From NCBI GenBank assembly GCA_021324715.1, contig JAJPIN010000157.1, positions 1 through 42,849 of the forward strand: DNA of 42,849 nt, written 5' to 3'. The notes beneath the pieces are model-generated. The model made no database searches and had not been told where the DNA came from. It worked only from the letters and a program-made list of their open reading frames with translations. Within the stretch, counting starts at the first letter, position 1. Each line of letters begins with the position of its first letter. Positions 14,583 through 22,771 of this stretch are shown in pieces. The position numbers and the translations under genes are program-made. Source of the stretch: Nitrososphaeria archaeon (GTDB taxonomy: Archaea; Thermoproteota; Nitrososphaeria; Nitrososphaerales; Nitrososphaeraceae).

Positions 14583-14796
14583 CTTATTTCAATCAGATGA
14601 TCTACATGGTGGCTCGCAAGCTCCTGTAGAGCAAAAACAACAGTCTAGTGGTGGAGGAGTTGGTGGCGCATTAAAAGGTTTTGCTACAGCAATGGATAAA
14701 GTAGCTCATAATGATGCTCTACAGCAATCTGAAGAAGCTAAAGCAAATAATTCTCAACCACAATTTACTAATCCTAATAGTGCAGGGAGCATGTAA
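14569..14796 (+). CDS. Hypothetical virion-module protein (75 aa, GTG start)
   Basis: I start at GTG 14569 because AGAAGG lies 6 nt upstream; the longer frame from 14446 would overlap most of the previous gene. Reads VAGNNLFQSDDLHGGSQ, then a glycine-rich GGGVGGALKGFATAMDKV segment. Low-complexity, hydrophilic; possibly a scaffold-like or ejected protein. Function unknown. Confidence 0.5.
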   Translation: MAGNNLFQSDDLHGGSQAPVEQKQQSSGGGVGGALKGFATAMDKVAHNDALQQSEEAKANNSQPQFTNPNSAGSM

Positions 14797-15014
14797 TGGG
14801 AAAAAAACCAGCAGATGAAGTAATGTTTCAAAATGATAGTGATGAAAAGGAATTCGAAGTTCGTTCTGGTCAGGCTAGAAAAGTTCTTCCTGATTTCAAT
14901 ACCCCAGAGAATAAAGACGCCTATAATCAAAAAGTAAAAGCAGATACAGATGCCGCAGCAGCAAGAGGCGGCAAACTCTATCCTGATGCATTTGATAAAA
15001 CAAAGAAATATTAA
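14796..15014 (+). CDS. Hypothetical acidic/lysine-rich protein (72 aa)
   Basis: MGKKPADEVMFQNDSDEK and a charged, unstructured-looking chain ending FDKTKKY. Linked to both neighbours by TAATG. No family recognised. Confidence 0.5.
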   Translation: MGKKPADEVMFQNDSDEKEFEVRSGQARKVLPDFNTPENKDAYNQKVKADTDAAAARGGKLYPDAFDKTKKY

Positions 15015-15241
15015 TGGAATTTCTTAAACGTGAGTTTGAGGGGCTTCCAGACGCAGTGGTTCAATCCGTCTTGAAGCAACTCGAACGTGCTATTCGTGCT
15101 GCGGCTATCTCCATCCATGACGAGAGCCCCCACACGGATGCGCAGGCCCGACGAATTTGTGCCAGAATCGCTGCCACAATCGAATTTGCCCAAACGTTTA
15201 AGTCCGCTATTGAACCCGAAGATTCCCTCCCGAAAGAATAG
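15014..15241 (+). CDS. Hypothetical helical protein (75 aa)
   Basis: MEFLKREFEGLPDAVVQS, then two or three amphipathic helices (LKQLERAIRAAAISI, RICARIAATIEFAQTF). S-P-H-T is encoded by an exact GCCCCCACACG motif (15126-15136), which forms a perfect inverted pair with the one at 15261-15271 just past this gene. Function unknown. Confidence 0.5.
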   Translation: MEFLKREFEGLPDAVVQSVLKQLERAIRAAAISIHDESPHTDAQARRICARIAATIEFAQTFKSAIEPEDSLPKE

Positions 15242-15288
15242 ATCCGCTGGATTTGTCTTCCGTGTGGGGGCAGGTGTTATTACTATAC

Positions 15289-15317
15289 TTGCCATATATG
15301 GTATTGTATGGTATAAT
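15289..15317 (+). promoter_or_regulatory. Sigma70-type promoter before scaffold and capsid genes
   Basis: TTGCCA (15289-15294), 17-bp spacer, TATAAT (15312-15317); ATG 15324 is 6 nt beyond. Shares its -35, -10 and the ATGGTATAAT end with the promoter at 10258-10286. An exact CGTGTGGGGGC motif (15261-15271) ends 17 bp before the -35. Confidence 0.7.
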
Positions 15318-15323
15318 ACAAGT

Positions 15324-15425
15324 ATGAATGATTTGTCGTGTGTAGATCATTCATTTTTAGGTATGCTGTCGAGCATATTTAATACACGTAAGCCAACAAA
15401 CCCTACGACGGTAGATAGAATTTAG
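15324..15425 (+). CDS. Leaderless leader peptide (33 aa) before the scaffold gene
   Basis: MNDLSCVDHSFLGMLSSI then a basic tail NTRKPTNPTTVDRI. No ribosome site; ATG lies at the expected transcription start. The TAG is 7 nt before the scaffold ATG. It may be a small protein or simply an entry point for ribosomes on a leaderless transcript. Confidence 0.4.
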   Translation: MNDLSCVDHSFLGMLSSIFNTRKPTNPTTVDRI

Positions 15426-15432
15426 AGGCACT

Positions 15433-16134
15433 ATGAGCGAATCACAAACGGATGTTGCGGTCGTACCGCAGGATGCAAAAGAGTCAACACCCCAACCAGC
15501 TCCGGCTGCCAAGGTAGAGCCTATTTTGCTTAAGGTACATGGCAAAGAGTTTGATGTTTCAACGGAGCAAGGCAGGCTTCAACACCAGGCATGGGCTGAA
15601 GCAATGTCAAGCGTAGTCGGAAGACTCGGAGCTGAGGTGGGTACACTTCGGCAGTTCAAAGAAGAGCGAACTCCTTCGGGAGATGAAGCTCAGGTTATAG
15701 CGAAAGCCAAAGAAAAGGCTGCTCAAGGTGAGATTGATCTTGCTTTAGAACAGGTTTTTTCTTACTCGAAAGAGCAAACACTTAAACTAAAATCTGATTT
15801 TGAACGTGAACGTCATAACAATGCGCTGTGGGAAGAGTATTTCGCAGACAGGGCAGAACTGGTAAAACAGTTAGGCAAAGAAAAGATCAAACGTATCGCT
15901 GAGGCAACTCTCGATATCAAAAGTAAAGATAAAGATGCTTTTGCGGTAATGGATGACTTTTTTAAGCCTTTCTTAGTTGTTACTCAGACCCCGAAGAAAT
16001 CTGACGAAAAGCCCCCTTTAAGTCTCTCAGGGAAGGCACCTAATACTTCTTCTGCACCAGAAAAGAAAGCAGATAAAGAACAAGTTTCTATTGATGCTCT
16101 CTTAGATGGTCGATCTATTAACCGGATCAAATAA
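15433..16134 (+). CDS. Capsid scaffolding protein
   Basis: 233 residues. Proline/alanine-rich N-terminus (PQPAPAAKVEP), a charged alpha-helical middle (KEKAAQGEIDLALEQV, LKSDFERERHNNALWEEY) and a lysine-rich C-terminal end (RSINRIK) typical of scaffold proteins whose basic C-terminus binds the coat protein. It stands directly before the capsid gene. Known role: internal scaffold for prohead assembly, then lost. Composition and position are the evidence; no motif is diagnostic. Confidence 0.7.
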   Translation: MSESQTDVAVVPQDAKESTPQPAPAAKVEPILLKVHGKEFDVSTEQGRLQHQAWAEAMSSVVGRLGAEVGTLRQFKEERTPSGDEAQVIAKAKEKAAQGEIDLALEQVFSYSKEQTLKLKSDFERERHNNALWEEYFADRAELVKQLGKEKIKRIAEATLDIKSKDKDAFAVMDDFFKPFLVVTQTPKKSDEKPPLSLSGKAPNTSSAPEKKADKEQVSIDALLDGRSINRIK

Positions 16135-16138
16135 CTCT

Positions 16139-16155
16139 TTCGTCATTAAGACGAA
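16139..16155 (+). promoter_or_regulatory. Small hairpin before the major capsid gene
   Basis: TTCGTC (16139-16144), ATTAA loop, GACGAA (16150-16155), followed by AGGAG and ATG 16169. A 6-bp stem just upstream of a strong ribosome site; it could protect the 5' end of a processed capsid message. There is no T-run, so it is not a terminator. Confidence 0.45.
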
Positions 16156-16168
16156 TTAGGAGTACATT

Positions 16169-17104
16169 ATGTCATTATTTCAAGGCTGGCAAGATTCGCC
16201 TTCAACAGGTGCTTATCAGCAACATGAGGTTATGGAAGTATTCCGCCAAGCAGTCGCGAAAACGATTTGGCTTCCTTATGCTAAACGTATCTCGATTCAG
16301 AGCGGACAATCCGTAACTGTTCCAATCAGAGGGTCACTCGCCGAACCTTCCTCAACATCGGCACTTAACGAGTCTATCTCTATTCCATTAGATAAACTCA
16401 CAATCACCGCTAAAACCATCAGTTTGACCGAACGTGGGCGAGGTGTCATGGTCTCCAAAAAAGGCATGAACCGATCCCCAATCGATCTTTTAGCTGAGCA
16501 TAGAATGGCTCTTGCTGAACAGATGGGACTTGATATGGATACGGTTCTTAAAGCCGGATTCGCGTCAGGTCAGCTCAAGTATGTTGCCACTGGGGCAGCT
16601 TCTTATAACCTCGCTACCAACGGTACCGCAGGTGCAGCAGCTCTCTCCAATGCTAACTTCTTCCACATCCGAAAGATGAGAGATCTCGCTTTCAGAACGT
16701 ATTTGATGCCAAAGAACGACAACGGAAGCTATTCTTTCGTATGTTCTACTGCGTCACTTCGTGGTATCTTGGATGATCCTGAGTTTCTGGAAATCAATAA
16801 ATTTGGTAATCCAGAGAGATTCTCCTCAAACCTATCCGGAAAAATTGCTGACGTGGAAATCTACGAAGATAACCACAGTTTAAGCGATTCTAAAGGAACC
16901 AATAGCGATGTCGGCGAAGGCGTCTTCATTGCTAAAGATGCGGTATATTATGCCGTATTACAAGAACCTTCCATTCATTATGATGCGACCCACGATCACG
17001 GTCGATTCGTGTCACTTGCTTGGTATGGCGATTGGGGTTGTGGAACTTCAACTGATTCGGCAAACGCCGGGTTAGTACGACTCATTCACTTCACATCTAG
17101 TTAA
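16169..17104 (+). CDS. Major capsid protein (N4 gp56-like, HK97-type fold expected)
   Basis: 311 residues, starting MSLFQGWQDSPSTGAYQQ. Follows the scaffold gene and has the best ribosome site of the region (AGGAG, 6-7 nt before ATG). The segment LTITAKTISLTERGRGVM followed by a long helix (LLAEHRMALAEQMGLDMDT) and the later LRGILDDPEFLEINKFG resemble the N4-gp56 family of capsid proteins; this is recognition by pattern only. Codon use is more G+C-rich and regular than in the surrounding genes, as expected for a highly expressed gene. Known role: forms the shell. Confidence 0.75.
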   Translation: MSLFQGWQDSPSTGAYQQHEVMEVFRQAVAKTIWLPYAKRISIQSGQSVTVPIRGSLAEPSSTSALNESISIPLDKLTITAKTISLTERGRGVMVSKKGMNRSPIDLLAEHRMALAEQMGLDMDTVLKAGFASGQLKYVATGAASYNLATNGTAGAAALSNANFFHIRKMRDLAFRTYLMPKNDNGSYSFVCSTASLRGILDDPEFLEINKFGNPERFSSNLSGKIADVEIYEDNHSLSDSKGTNSDVGEGVFIAKDAVYYAVLQEPSIHYDATHDHGRFVSLAWYGDWGCGTSTDSANAGLVRLIHFTSS

Positions 17105-17121
17105 TAGAAAGGGGATAAAAT

Positions 17122-17571
17122 ATGGCATTACCATCAGAAAGTCTAGTAATTTTATCACCTCTTGGTGCATCAGGATCGGCAGCGAACTCTTTAGCAGTCA
17201 TTAACATGCAGACAGCCGCGTCAGACAAATGTCTTTTCGTGGTTCCTGTAAAAATGACTCTTGAGCGTTTTGAATTAGCAGTTCCACCTTCAGAGACCGA
17301 TTCCGGGGGCGTTAGCAATATCGCTCTTGAATCTGTATCTGCTGCGAACGCAAGATCAACGTTGTTAACGATTATTATTCCGGCAAGCAATTGTGCGGGA
17401 TCAACGATCTATAAGCTTCCTTCCAGCCCAATAATTCTTAACGCAGGTACATTCCTGTCTGTTAACGTTATTACTGAAGGTGTTAGCAACTTAAACGTGG
17501 TTCCCCGAGTCATCGGTACATATTGTGCTGAAGTCGAAGGCAACCAATCCCTCTTAATCGCTTCGGCGTAA
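17122..17571 (+). CDS. Putative capsid-associated protein (149 aa)
   Basis: MALPSESLVILSPLGASG and a beta-sandwich-like chain throughout with many serines and few charged residues. GGGG lies before ATG 17122. Its place directly after the capsid gene and its size suggest a head decoration or cement protein, but no family was recognised. Confidence 0.55.
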   Translation: MALPSESLVILSPLGASGSAANSLAVINMQTAASDKCLFVVPVKMTLERFELAVPPSETDSGGVSNIALESVSAANARSTLLTIIIPASNCAGSTIYKLPSSPIILNAGTFLSVNVITEGVSNLNVVPRVIGTYCAEVEGNQSLLIASA

Positions 17572-17579
17572 TTTAGAGG

Positions 17580-17596
17580 CTAGGGAAAAGACCTAG
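17580..17596 (+). other. Hairpin in the 112-bp gap after the capsid-associated gene
   Basis: CTAGG (17580-17584) and CCTAG (17592-17596) form a 5-bp stem with a 7-nt loop; 35 bp later GGCG...CGCC segments (about 17620-17640) could form a weaker stem. No T-run follows, so if this attenuates transcription it is not a classical terminator. Confidence 0.35.
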
Positions 17597-17604
17597 AAAC
17601 AATC

Positions 17605-17691
17605 ATGTGGAAAAGGGGGCGGGATCTTCGCGGACTCGCCTCCAATTCCAACTCTGAAATAAAATCCGCGATGAAAGAATACAATGACTGA
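17605..17691 (+). CDS. Possible micropeptide (28 aa)
   Basis: MWKRGRDLRGLASNSNSE then IKSAMKEYND, ending in a TGA that overlaps the next gene's ATG by 8 nt. Basic then acidic, protein-like in composition, and fills the gap, but no ribosome site is visible. Confidence 0.35.
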   Translation: MWKRGRDLRGLASNSNSEIKSAMKEYND

Positions 17692-18274
17692 TATAGTAGC
17701 TGCAAACGTAAGTTACAGCTTCAACATTAAAGATAAACAATTTAAAGGCCGCAGAGGTTTCTCAGCTCGCGGTACGATCTCGTTTGGAAACGGTTCTTTA
17801 ACCTATCCTTCGGGAGGAATTCCATTAACCAAAGCTAAAATCGGGCTTCCACGAGTTCTGAGATCTGTGGAAATTTTAGGTTCAAACGCATCCCTTTACC
17901 AATTTGAATTTGACTACACGAACTCTAAAATCCGACTGTTTCAATCCCCTGCCGGTTCAGTATCGCTCTCTTCAAACAGTGCTGGTACTGCCTCAGGTAA
18001 CGTAGCTGCTCCCACGATTTCCTTTACTTCAAACTCAGGAAACGTAGCAGCGGATAAAGTAATCGGTGTTAACGCCCTTTCAAACGGTGCTGCACTTGTT
18101 GCGAATACTGCACTCGTAAACGTAATCGGCGTTCAAGCCCCTGCGTTCACGGGAGATGCTCTTTCTGCTCACACTCACACTGCCACAGGTACTGCTGGTA
18201 GATTCGTCGAATTATCTGGCGGATCAACAGCTGTTCAAGCATGTGTGTTAGAAGTGGATTGCGAAGGGTACTAA
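17684..18274 (+). CDS. Virion structural protein (196 aa)
   Basis: MTDIVAANVSYSFNIKDK; beta-rich, serine/glycine/alanine-rich with SHTHTATGTAGRF near residues 160-175, an H-T-H element of a kind often seen in phage fibre or decoration proteins. Codon use resembles the capsid gene. Probably a second head or appendage protein; exact place in the virion unknown. Confidence 0.5.
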   Translation: MTDIVAANVSYSFNIKDKQFKGRRGFSARGTISFGNGSLTYPSGGIPLTKAKIGLPRVLRSVEILGSNASLYQFEFDYTNSKIRLFQSPAGSVSLSSNSAGTASGNVAAPTISFTSNSGNVAADKVIGVNALSNGAALVANTALVNVIGVQAPAFTGDALSAHTHTATGTAGRFVELSGGSTAVQACVLEVDCEGY

Positions 18275-18300
18275 ACCATAACATATAACTTAGGAGACAC

Positions 18301-18714
18301 ATGAATAATTTCAAAGCCCCCCACACACTAAAAATGAACGAAGAAAAAGGATATCAAGAGGTAGATCATTCTACTTCAGAAGAATTTCGACTGTTGGAAG
18401 CGTTGGGGACGCCGAAAGTATTTTATGCTCTAAAAGCAAACAAATACTACAAAGATGCTGAATGCACCAAATTATTCACTGATGAAGAGATTAATGCTCT
18501 TGAACTTCCGATTCCTGCTAAGATTGAGAATGAAAGACGAAAACTCATTAAAGCAGCAAATGATGCGGGAACCGCAGTAGACTTTAAAGCAGTTTATGCA
18601 GCGACCTCACCTACGGAAGTTCTCCCTCCTAAGGCTATTCGTGACCGTTTAGTTAATGTTGATCCAATTGATCGTATGATTAATAGAATCAACAGATCTA
18701 CTATCGGCAAATAA
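18301..18714 (+). CDS. Hypothetical virion-module protein (137 aa)
   Basis: MNNFKAPHTLKMNEEKGY; mainly helical, with KANKYYKDAECTKLFTDEEI and a C-terminal DRMINRINRSTIGK. AGGAG precedes ATG 18301. A-P-H-T is encoded by a motif copy at codons 6-9 (18318-18326). Possibly an adaptor or assembly factor; no family recognised. Confidence 0.5.
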   Translation: MNNFKAPHTLKMNEEKGYQEVDHSTSEEFRLLEALGTPKVFYALKANKYYKDAECTKLFTDEEINALELPIPAKIENERRKLIKAANDAGTAVDFKAVYAATSPTEVLPPKAIRDRLVNVDPIDRMINRINRSTIGK

Positions 18715-18726
18715 GAAAGGAATCCT

Positions 18727-19512
18727 ATGGGATTCGGAAAAAAATTATATGCACGTACTGGACCGATCGCTTTTGCTTCGATTGCTAATAACGTAGTTTT
18801 AAGTCCTCAATCAGGATCAGGAATCAAAGATACTCTTTATCTTGGTCAATTTGAAGTAGGCAACTCATCTGGTGCCAACGCATCGTGTGGATGGGGAATT
18901 CAACTCCCAAATGCTGAATGGAAAGCGGGTCAATGGCTTGCTAACATCTCAGCTTCATATAGTGATAAAACAGCCAACATTCAAGCAGCAGTTGCAAATA
19001 GTTTACCTATAGCAACAACTACAAACAATGATGGTTACGTGATTCAAGCCAGACAAAAATTCAATATAGTGAACCTTATTATCGGTACTGCTCAAAATGA
19101 TGCAGGTACCCCAGAATATACTTATTGGAATGGTTCTGCTTGGTCAGTTCTTGCTACAGAAGCAGTGCCTACGGTAACTTCTACTGGAACTGTAACACTT
19201 GTATTCTTAAGTCCTTCAGATTGGACTCAGACTGCAAGCACAGATTCAGTTGTTACAACTGTTGGTCTTGATTCAGGGATGTATGCCATCAGGGTGAGAT
19301 ACACCACGCATCCATCTGTTACCGCAGGTGTTTTATCAGGACTTAACATAGTAAAACTTTATGACTTCTATGAACTAGTTCCAGATGGAAACAGTATCAT
19401 ATTCCAGGCACAAGGGGAAATAAGAATTCCTGGTAGAGCATCAATTGTTCCGTACTGTAGCACAGCAGATACGAAAAATTGGTGTGATATAGAATATAGA
19501 AACGGGGGGTAA
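18727..19512 (+). CDS. Virion appendage protein, beta-rich (261 aa)
   Basis: MGFGKKLYARTGPIAFAS. A jelly-roll-like N-terminal part, then YTYWNGSAWSVLATEAVP, a W-N-G-x-W sequence common in carbohydrate-facing fibre proteins, and a C-terminal domain. GAAAGGA before ATG. Probably part of a fibre or tail spike assembly; the glycan role is inferred. Confidence 0.5.
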   Translation: MGFGKKLYARTGPIAFASIANNVVLSPQSGSGIKDTLYLGQFEVGNSSGANASCGWGIQLPNAEWKAGQWLANISASYSDKTANIQAAVANSLPIATTTNNDGYVIQARQKFNIVNLIIGTAQNDAGTPEYTYWNGSAWSVLATEAVPTVTSTGTVTLVFLSPSDWTQTASTDSVVTTVGLDSGMYAIRVRYTTHPSVTAGVLSGLNIVKLYDFYELVPDGNSIIFQAQGEIRIPGRASIVPYCSTADTKNWCDIEYRNGG

Positions 19513-19517
19513 TACCC

Positions 19518-20273
19518 TTGGCATTTTTACGAAGATTCCAGCGCGCGTATGCCAGGCTTCGTGGAAGAGTAAGTTCAATCGGAGGATATTTTAATGGATA
19601 TCCCACAGATGGCAATGTTGAACCAAATGTTGTTGCTCAATGGTTATTTAATGAATCATCCGGCAATGCTGTAGATGTTGTCTCAGGTATCTCCCTTCCT
19701 AAATCCGGTGTGGGGGCGCTGACATATTCACAGGTAGCTTCAGGAGCTCTTTTTCAAAGGATTTCTCCTGGGATTCTAACAGCCTCAGATGCGGTTTTTT
19801 ATAACTCGTCACATCAGGCTAGTTGCGATCCAGGAACAGGCGATTTTAGTATTGAGTTGTGGCTTGCAAGTGCTACTTTTAACACTAATAAGTATTTTTT
19901 TGCTACCGCTGATGGAAGTGACAAAGGTTTTGAACTTTCAAATAATAGCACAACAAACATCAGAGTCTATACAAAAGCAGAAGATGGCACAGTGTTAGAT
20001 CAAAATTTTGACCATACAACTGATTTTAATGATGGAAGTCCTCATAAAATTAGAATTATATGGAATAGAGGATCTGGACGGTTAGAATTGCTTATAGATG
20101 GTGTTAGCAAAGGAACACGAGATTTGACTTCTCTTGCAGGTAAAACTATTCAAACGAATACAGTATGTGTTGGCGGTGTTACAGGTGCAATTGCGGCAGC
20201 AGCATCAACATTTTATGAGATCAGATTGTCTTTAAATGCAACAAATAATGCAGGCGGACCTAATGGCGGATAG
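19518..20273 (+). CDS. LamG/concanavalin-like domain appendage protein (251 aa, TTG start)
   Basis: The only usable start is TTG 19518, 5 nt after the preceding stop, with a G-run upstream. Residues 40-240 fit a LamG-type lectin sandwich: VVAQWLFNESSGNAVDVV, FSIELWLAS, SPHKIRIIWNRGSGRLELLIDG and a late FYEIRLSL. Known role of the fold: carbohydrate or protein binding, here probably in a tail fibre. G-V-G-A-L is encoded by a motif copy (19708-19717). Overlaps the next gene by 11 nt. Confidence 0.65.
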   Translation: MAFLRRFQRAYARLRGRVSSIGGYFNGYPTDGNVEPNVVAQWLFNESSGNAVDVVSGISLPKSGVGALTYSQVASGALFQRISPGILTASDAVFYNSSHQASCDPGTGDFSIELWLASATFNTNKYFFATADGSDKGFELSNNSTTNIRVYTKAEDGTVLDQNFDHTTDFNDGSPHKIRIIWNRGSGRLELLIDGVSKGTRDLTSLAGKTIQTNTVCVGGVTGAIAAAASTFYEIRLSLNATNNAGGPNGG

Positions 20274-20562
20274 TGACCCAGTTAAACAGTATACCTACAC
20301 ATTAACTCAAACTAATGTTGCTTATCCTGGAAAAGATGCATTTATTGCAGGAGTTAATGGTAAGTTTTTTGCTGTTATTTATTTGCCTGAAACAAAAACT
20401 ATTGTAATTGAATCTGATCATGCAGCAAATGATCCTGTTGTTACAAACTATTTAACTACTCAGATGGCTATTGCCACTAATCCTGTAGTTACCGGAGATC
20501 CTGGGATAATTCAAAGTACATTTAATACCGTTGTTAACTTTTTTGGTAATTTATTTAATTAA
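20263..20562 (+). CDS. Hypothetical appendage-module protein (99 aa)
   Basis: Started at ATG 20263 (MADSDPVKQYTYTLTQ), just before the LamG gene ends; the in-frame ATG at 20236 lies deeper in that gene. Beta-rich with NPVVTGDPGIIQSTFNTVVN and an aromatic, amphipathic end NFFGNLFN. Function unknown. Confidence 0.5.
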   Translation: MADSDPVKQYTYTLTQTNVAYPGKDAFIAGVNGKFFAVIYLPETKTIVIESDHAANDPVVTNYLTTQMAIATNPVVTGDPGIIQSTFNTVVNFFGNLFN

Positions 20563-20573
20563 GGAGATTTTAG

Positions 20574-21158
20574 ATGGCAGTAATTAGATTTGGTGGTGGA
20601 GGCGGGGGAGCAAGTGTAAATGTTGCTGCTAATAGTGTTCTAGTCTCTAACGCCGCAGGTACAGGAATTAACGCAGCGAGCACATCCAATACAGAGATTG
20701 GTTATTTAGTAGGTGCTACTTCAAACATTCAAGCACAAATTAATACAAAAATTGCTGCACCAACGATCGTTTCAACGACTTGGAGTGCAGATCAAACTGT
20801 TAGTGTTGGAACCGCATGGGCCAATGCTGCACAAATTGGTTCAATTTCTCTCTCAGTTACCGCAACAGGTAACCCAATATTACTCTCTTTCTTTGGTTCA
20901 ACGTCATCGGGATCTTCTGGATCTCTTATGGTTGGATATCAATTAGATTCAGCTACACCTCAAAACGTTACAGTTATTACCTCAAGTGCTCAAATCACTC
21001 AAGGTTGCTTTCTTGTTTGGCTTACTGGTGTTTCTGCTGGTGCGCACACTATAAAACTCTTTGGTAATAAAACGAACAATAACGTTACAGTTTATGGAAA
21101 TGCCGGTGCTTGGGGCACAAATGGAAATACACCTAAATTTGAAGCGTGCGTATTCTAA
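20574..21158 (+). CDS. Tail fibre-like protein (194 aa)
   Basis: MAVIRFGGGGGGASVNVA; a glycine-rich start, an N-terminal repeat-like segment (LVSNAAGTGINAASTSNTEI) and a C-terminal jelly-roll-like domain (PILLSFFGSTSSGSSGSLMV onward). The C-terminal domain resembles that of the protein at 24432-25490 in its layout. AAGGAG before ATG 20574. Likely a fibre tip or decoration. Confidence 0.5.
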   Translation: MAVIRFGGGGGGASVNVAANSVLVSNAAGTGINAASTSNTEIGYLVGATSNIQAQINTKIAAPTIVSTTWSADQTVSVGTAWANAAQIGSISLSVTATGNPILLSFFGSTSSGSSGSLMVGYQLDSATPQNVTVITSSAQITQGCFLVWLTGVSAGAHTIKLFGNKTNNNVTVYGNAGAWGTNGNTPKFEACVF

Positions 21159-21406
21159 TGAATATCGAGGTAGTTCACAATATTGATAATCTTCCATATA
21201 AGAAAGTCTTTTTTGTAACTAACCCCACTCTCACCTATCAATATATACAAAAAGTGATGGATACCAAAAGAAGTAATGGCATGAAAGTTCGATACACATA
21301 TGATGTAAAGAAAAAGCAGGTTACTTTAGAAGGAAGATCATCCTTACCAGTAAATACATTAGTTAGTATCTTAAAAGATGCTTTCTATATGAAACAGATT
21401 GGATAA
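21158..21406 (+). CDS. Hypothetical protein (82 aa)
   Basis: MNIEVVHNIDNLPYKKVF; alpha/beta, basic. TAATG overlap with the preceding gene decides the start at 21158 rather than 21146. Placed between fibre and adaptor genes; function unknown. Confidence 0.5.
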   Translation: MNIEVVHNIDNLPYKKVFFVTNPTLTYQYIQKVMDTKRSNGMKVRYTYDVKKKQVTLEGRSSLPVNTLVSILKDAFYMKQIG

Positions 21407-21408
21407 TA

Positions 21409-22401
21409 ATGGTTTTTGAAACTACATCTGAACTCGCAGTACTAGCAGAAAAAGAACTTGGACACCAACTCTCTGGGGCATCTTCACAAAGAGCAGATAT
21501 TGTATCTCACCTAGATCGTGCAAATAAGATCATCTATGATGGTGGGGGACTCCTTAACTACTCAGATGACGGACGAAGACTTCGAAATGAAGTAGTATTT
21601 TCATTTGCTAGATCACAGAATCCTCTTGTAATAACCTTACTTCCAGCGATCACATCCGTAAACGTTACAGCTACGATGCAATCAAATGCACTTACTTTTG
21701 ATGCGGCCCCAGATGGATCAAACTCAGTTGCAGACTATTTTATTCGTATCAATGGAGAAGGAGAAGTCTATAGAATTGATTCACACACAGGAGGATCTAC
21801 TTCAGCAGTTATCGATGGAGATTATGTAGGATCTGCCAACGTATCAGTCGCTTCCTGTTCTATTTTTAAGCTTTGCTACACTATCGGATCAAACACAATT
21901 TCCCAACTAATTTCACCTATCAATATTTTTAGCAAGGTTCGTGGGGTTGAGAACATCTCTATTGTTGATAAAGATGAACTTTATAAGCAATATCCTTTAG
22001 CAGATGTTCAAGTAGCATTTCCTAACATTTGTGCTCTTTTAAAAGAAACTGATGGCAGTATAGTACTACAGTTTAATTCTTATCCAGATAAACTAGAAAG
22101 AATTGAACTAGACTTTATCCCTATTCAAAGCACATTAGATACTCTTACTGTAGATACGGGAATTCCTAAAAAATACCGTGCAGTACTCTCATATTTAGCC
22201 GCCTATTTTATGTCTGCCAGAAACAATGATTCACGAGCACCTAATTTCTTACAAATTGCAAGAGATATGTTCTCAGAATTAGTCCAATGGAATGAACGTA
22301 TGCAATCCACCGCGGATGAAAACTTCGGTAGAGTCTCTATTAGAGGTTTTAACAACCCTCCTATGATCACAGTTCAAAAAGGATACACTTTAGCAGGATA
22401 A
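21409..22401 (+). CDS. Head-tail adaptor protein (330 aa)
   Basis: Begins with helices (TSELAVLAEKELGHQLS and SSQRADIVSHLDRANKII) and later has KKYRAVLSYLAAYFMSAR followed by LQIARDMFSELVQWNERM. This helical frame with an inserted beta domain in the middle (about residues 80-230) matches adaptor or gp4/gp11-like proteins that sit below the portal in podoviruses. Known role: joins portal and tail hub. Recognition is by pattern and position. Confidence 0.6.
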   Translation: MVFETTSELAVLAEKELGHQLSGASSQRADIVSHLDRANKIIYDGGGLLNYSDDGRRLRNEVVFSFARSQNPLVITLLPAITSVNVTATMQSNALTFDAAPDGSNSVADYFIRINGEGEVYRIDSHTGGSTSAVIDGDYVGSANVSVASCSIFKLCYTIGSNTISQLISPINIFSKVRGVENISIVDKDELYKQYPLADVQVAFPNICALLKETDGSIVLQFNSYPDKLERIELDFIPIQSTLDTLTVDTGIPKKYRAVLSYLAAYFMSARNNDSRAPNFLQIARDMFSELVQWNERMQSTADENFGRVSIRGFNNPPMITVQKGYTLAG

Positions 22402-22402
22402 T

Positions 22403-22771
22403 ATGGCTGGCGATATCGGATTAAAACCAGGAATAAAGCTATTATCACAGAAGATGGCACCAAATACTAATGCTTTTTCCTTAGTAAATCGTCCAAGAAA
22501 TAGTAATCTTCTTGTAGCATTCATATTCGTCTGCAATACTGATGCAAATGCAGCAACATTTAGCATATTTCATGACAATAATGGAAGTACATATAATAAT
22601 ACTACAGCACTTTACTATAGGAATGTAATTAACGCCAATTCAACAACACTTTTAGACTTTTCACATTGTGGTATTTCACTTAATAAAGATACTGCTGTGG
22701 GTAATCTGGGTGCTCAGACAAATACAGCAAATATCATCAATTTTACTGTTTATGGAATGGAGACAAGGTAA
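22403..22771 (+). CDS. Hypothetical virion-module protein (122 aa)
   Basis: MAGDIGLKPGIKLLSQKM, a beta-sandwich-like chain (LLVAFIFVCNTDANAATFSIFH). Shares the look of small beta-sandwich neck or decoration proteins. TAATG-type junctions on both sides. Function unknown. Confidence 0.5.
   Translation: MAGDIGLKPGIKLLSQKMAPNTNAFSLVNRPRNSNLLVAFIFVCNTDANAATFSIFHDNNGSTYNNTTALYYRNVINANSTTLLDFSHCGISLNKDTAVGNLGAQTNTANIINFTVYGMETR

Noticed and set aside
15087..15425. 112-codon reading frame across the capsid promoter
   Set aside because: It spans a gene in another frame, an intergenic gap and the promoter; only the last 33 codons from ATG 15324 fit the transcript start.
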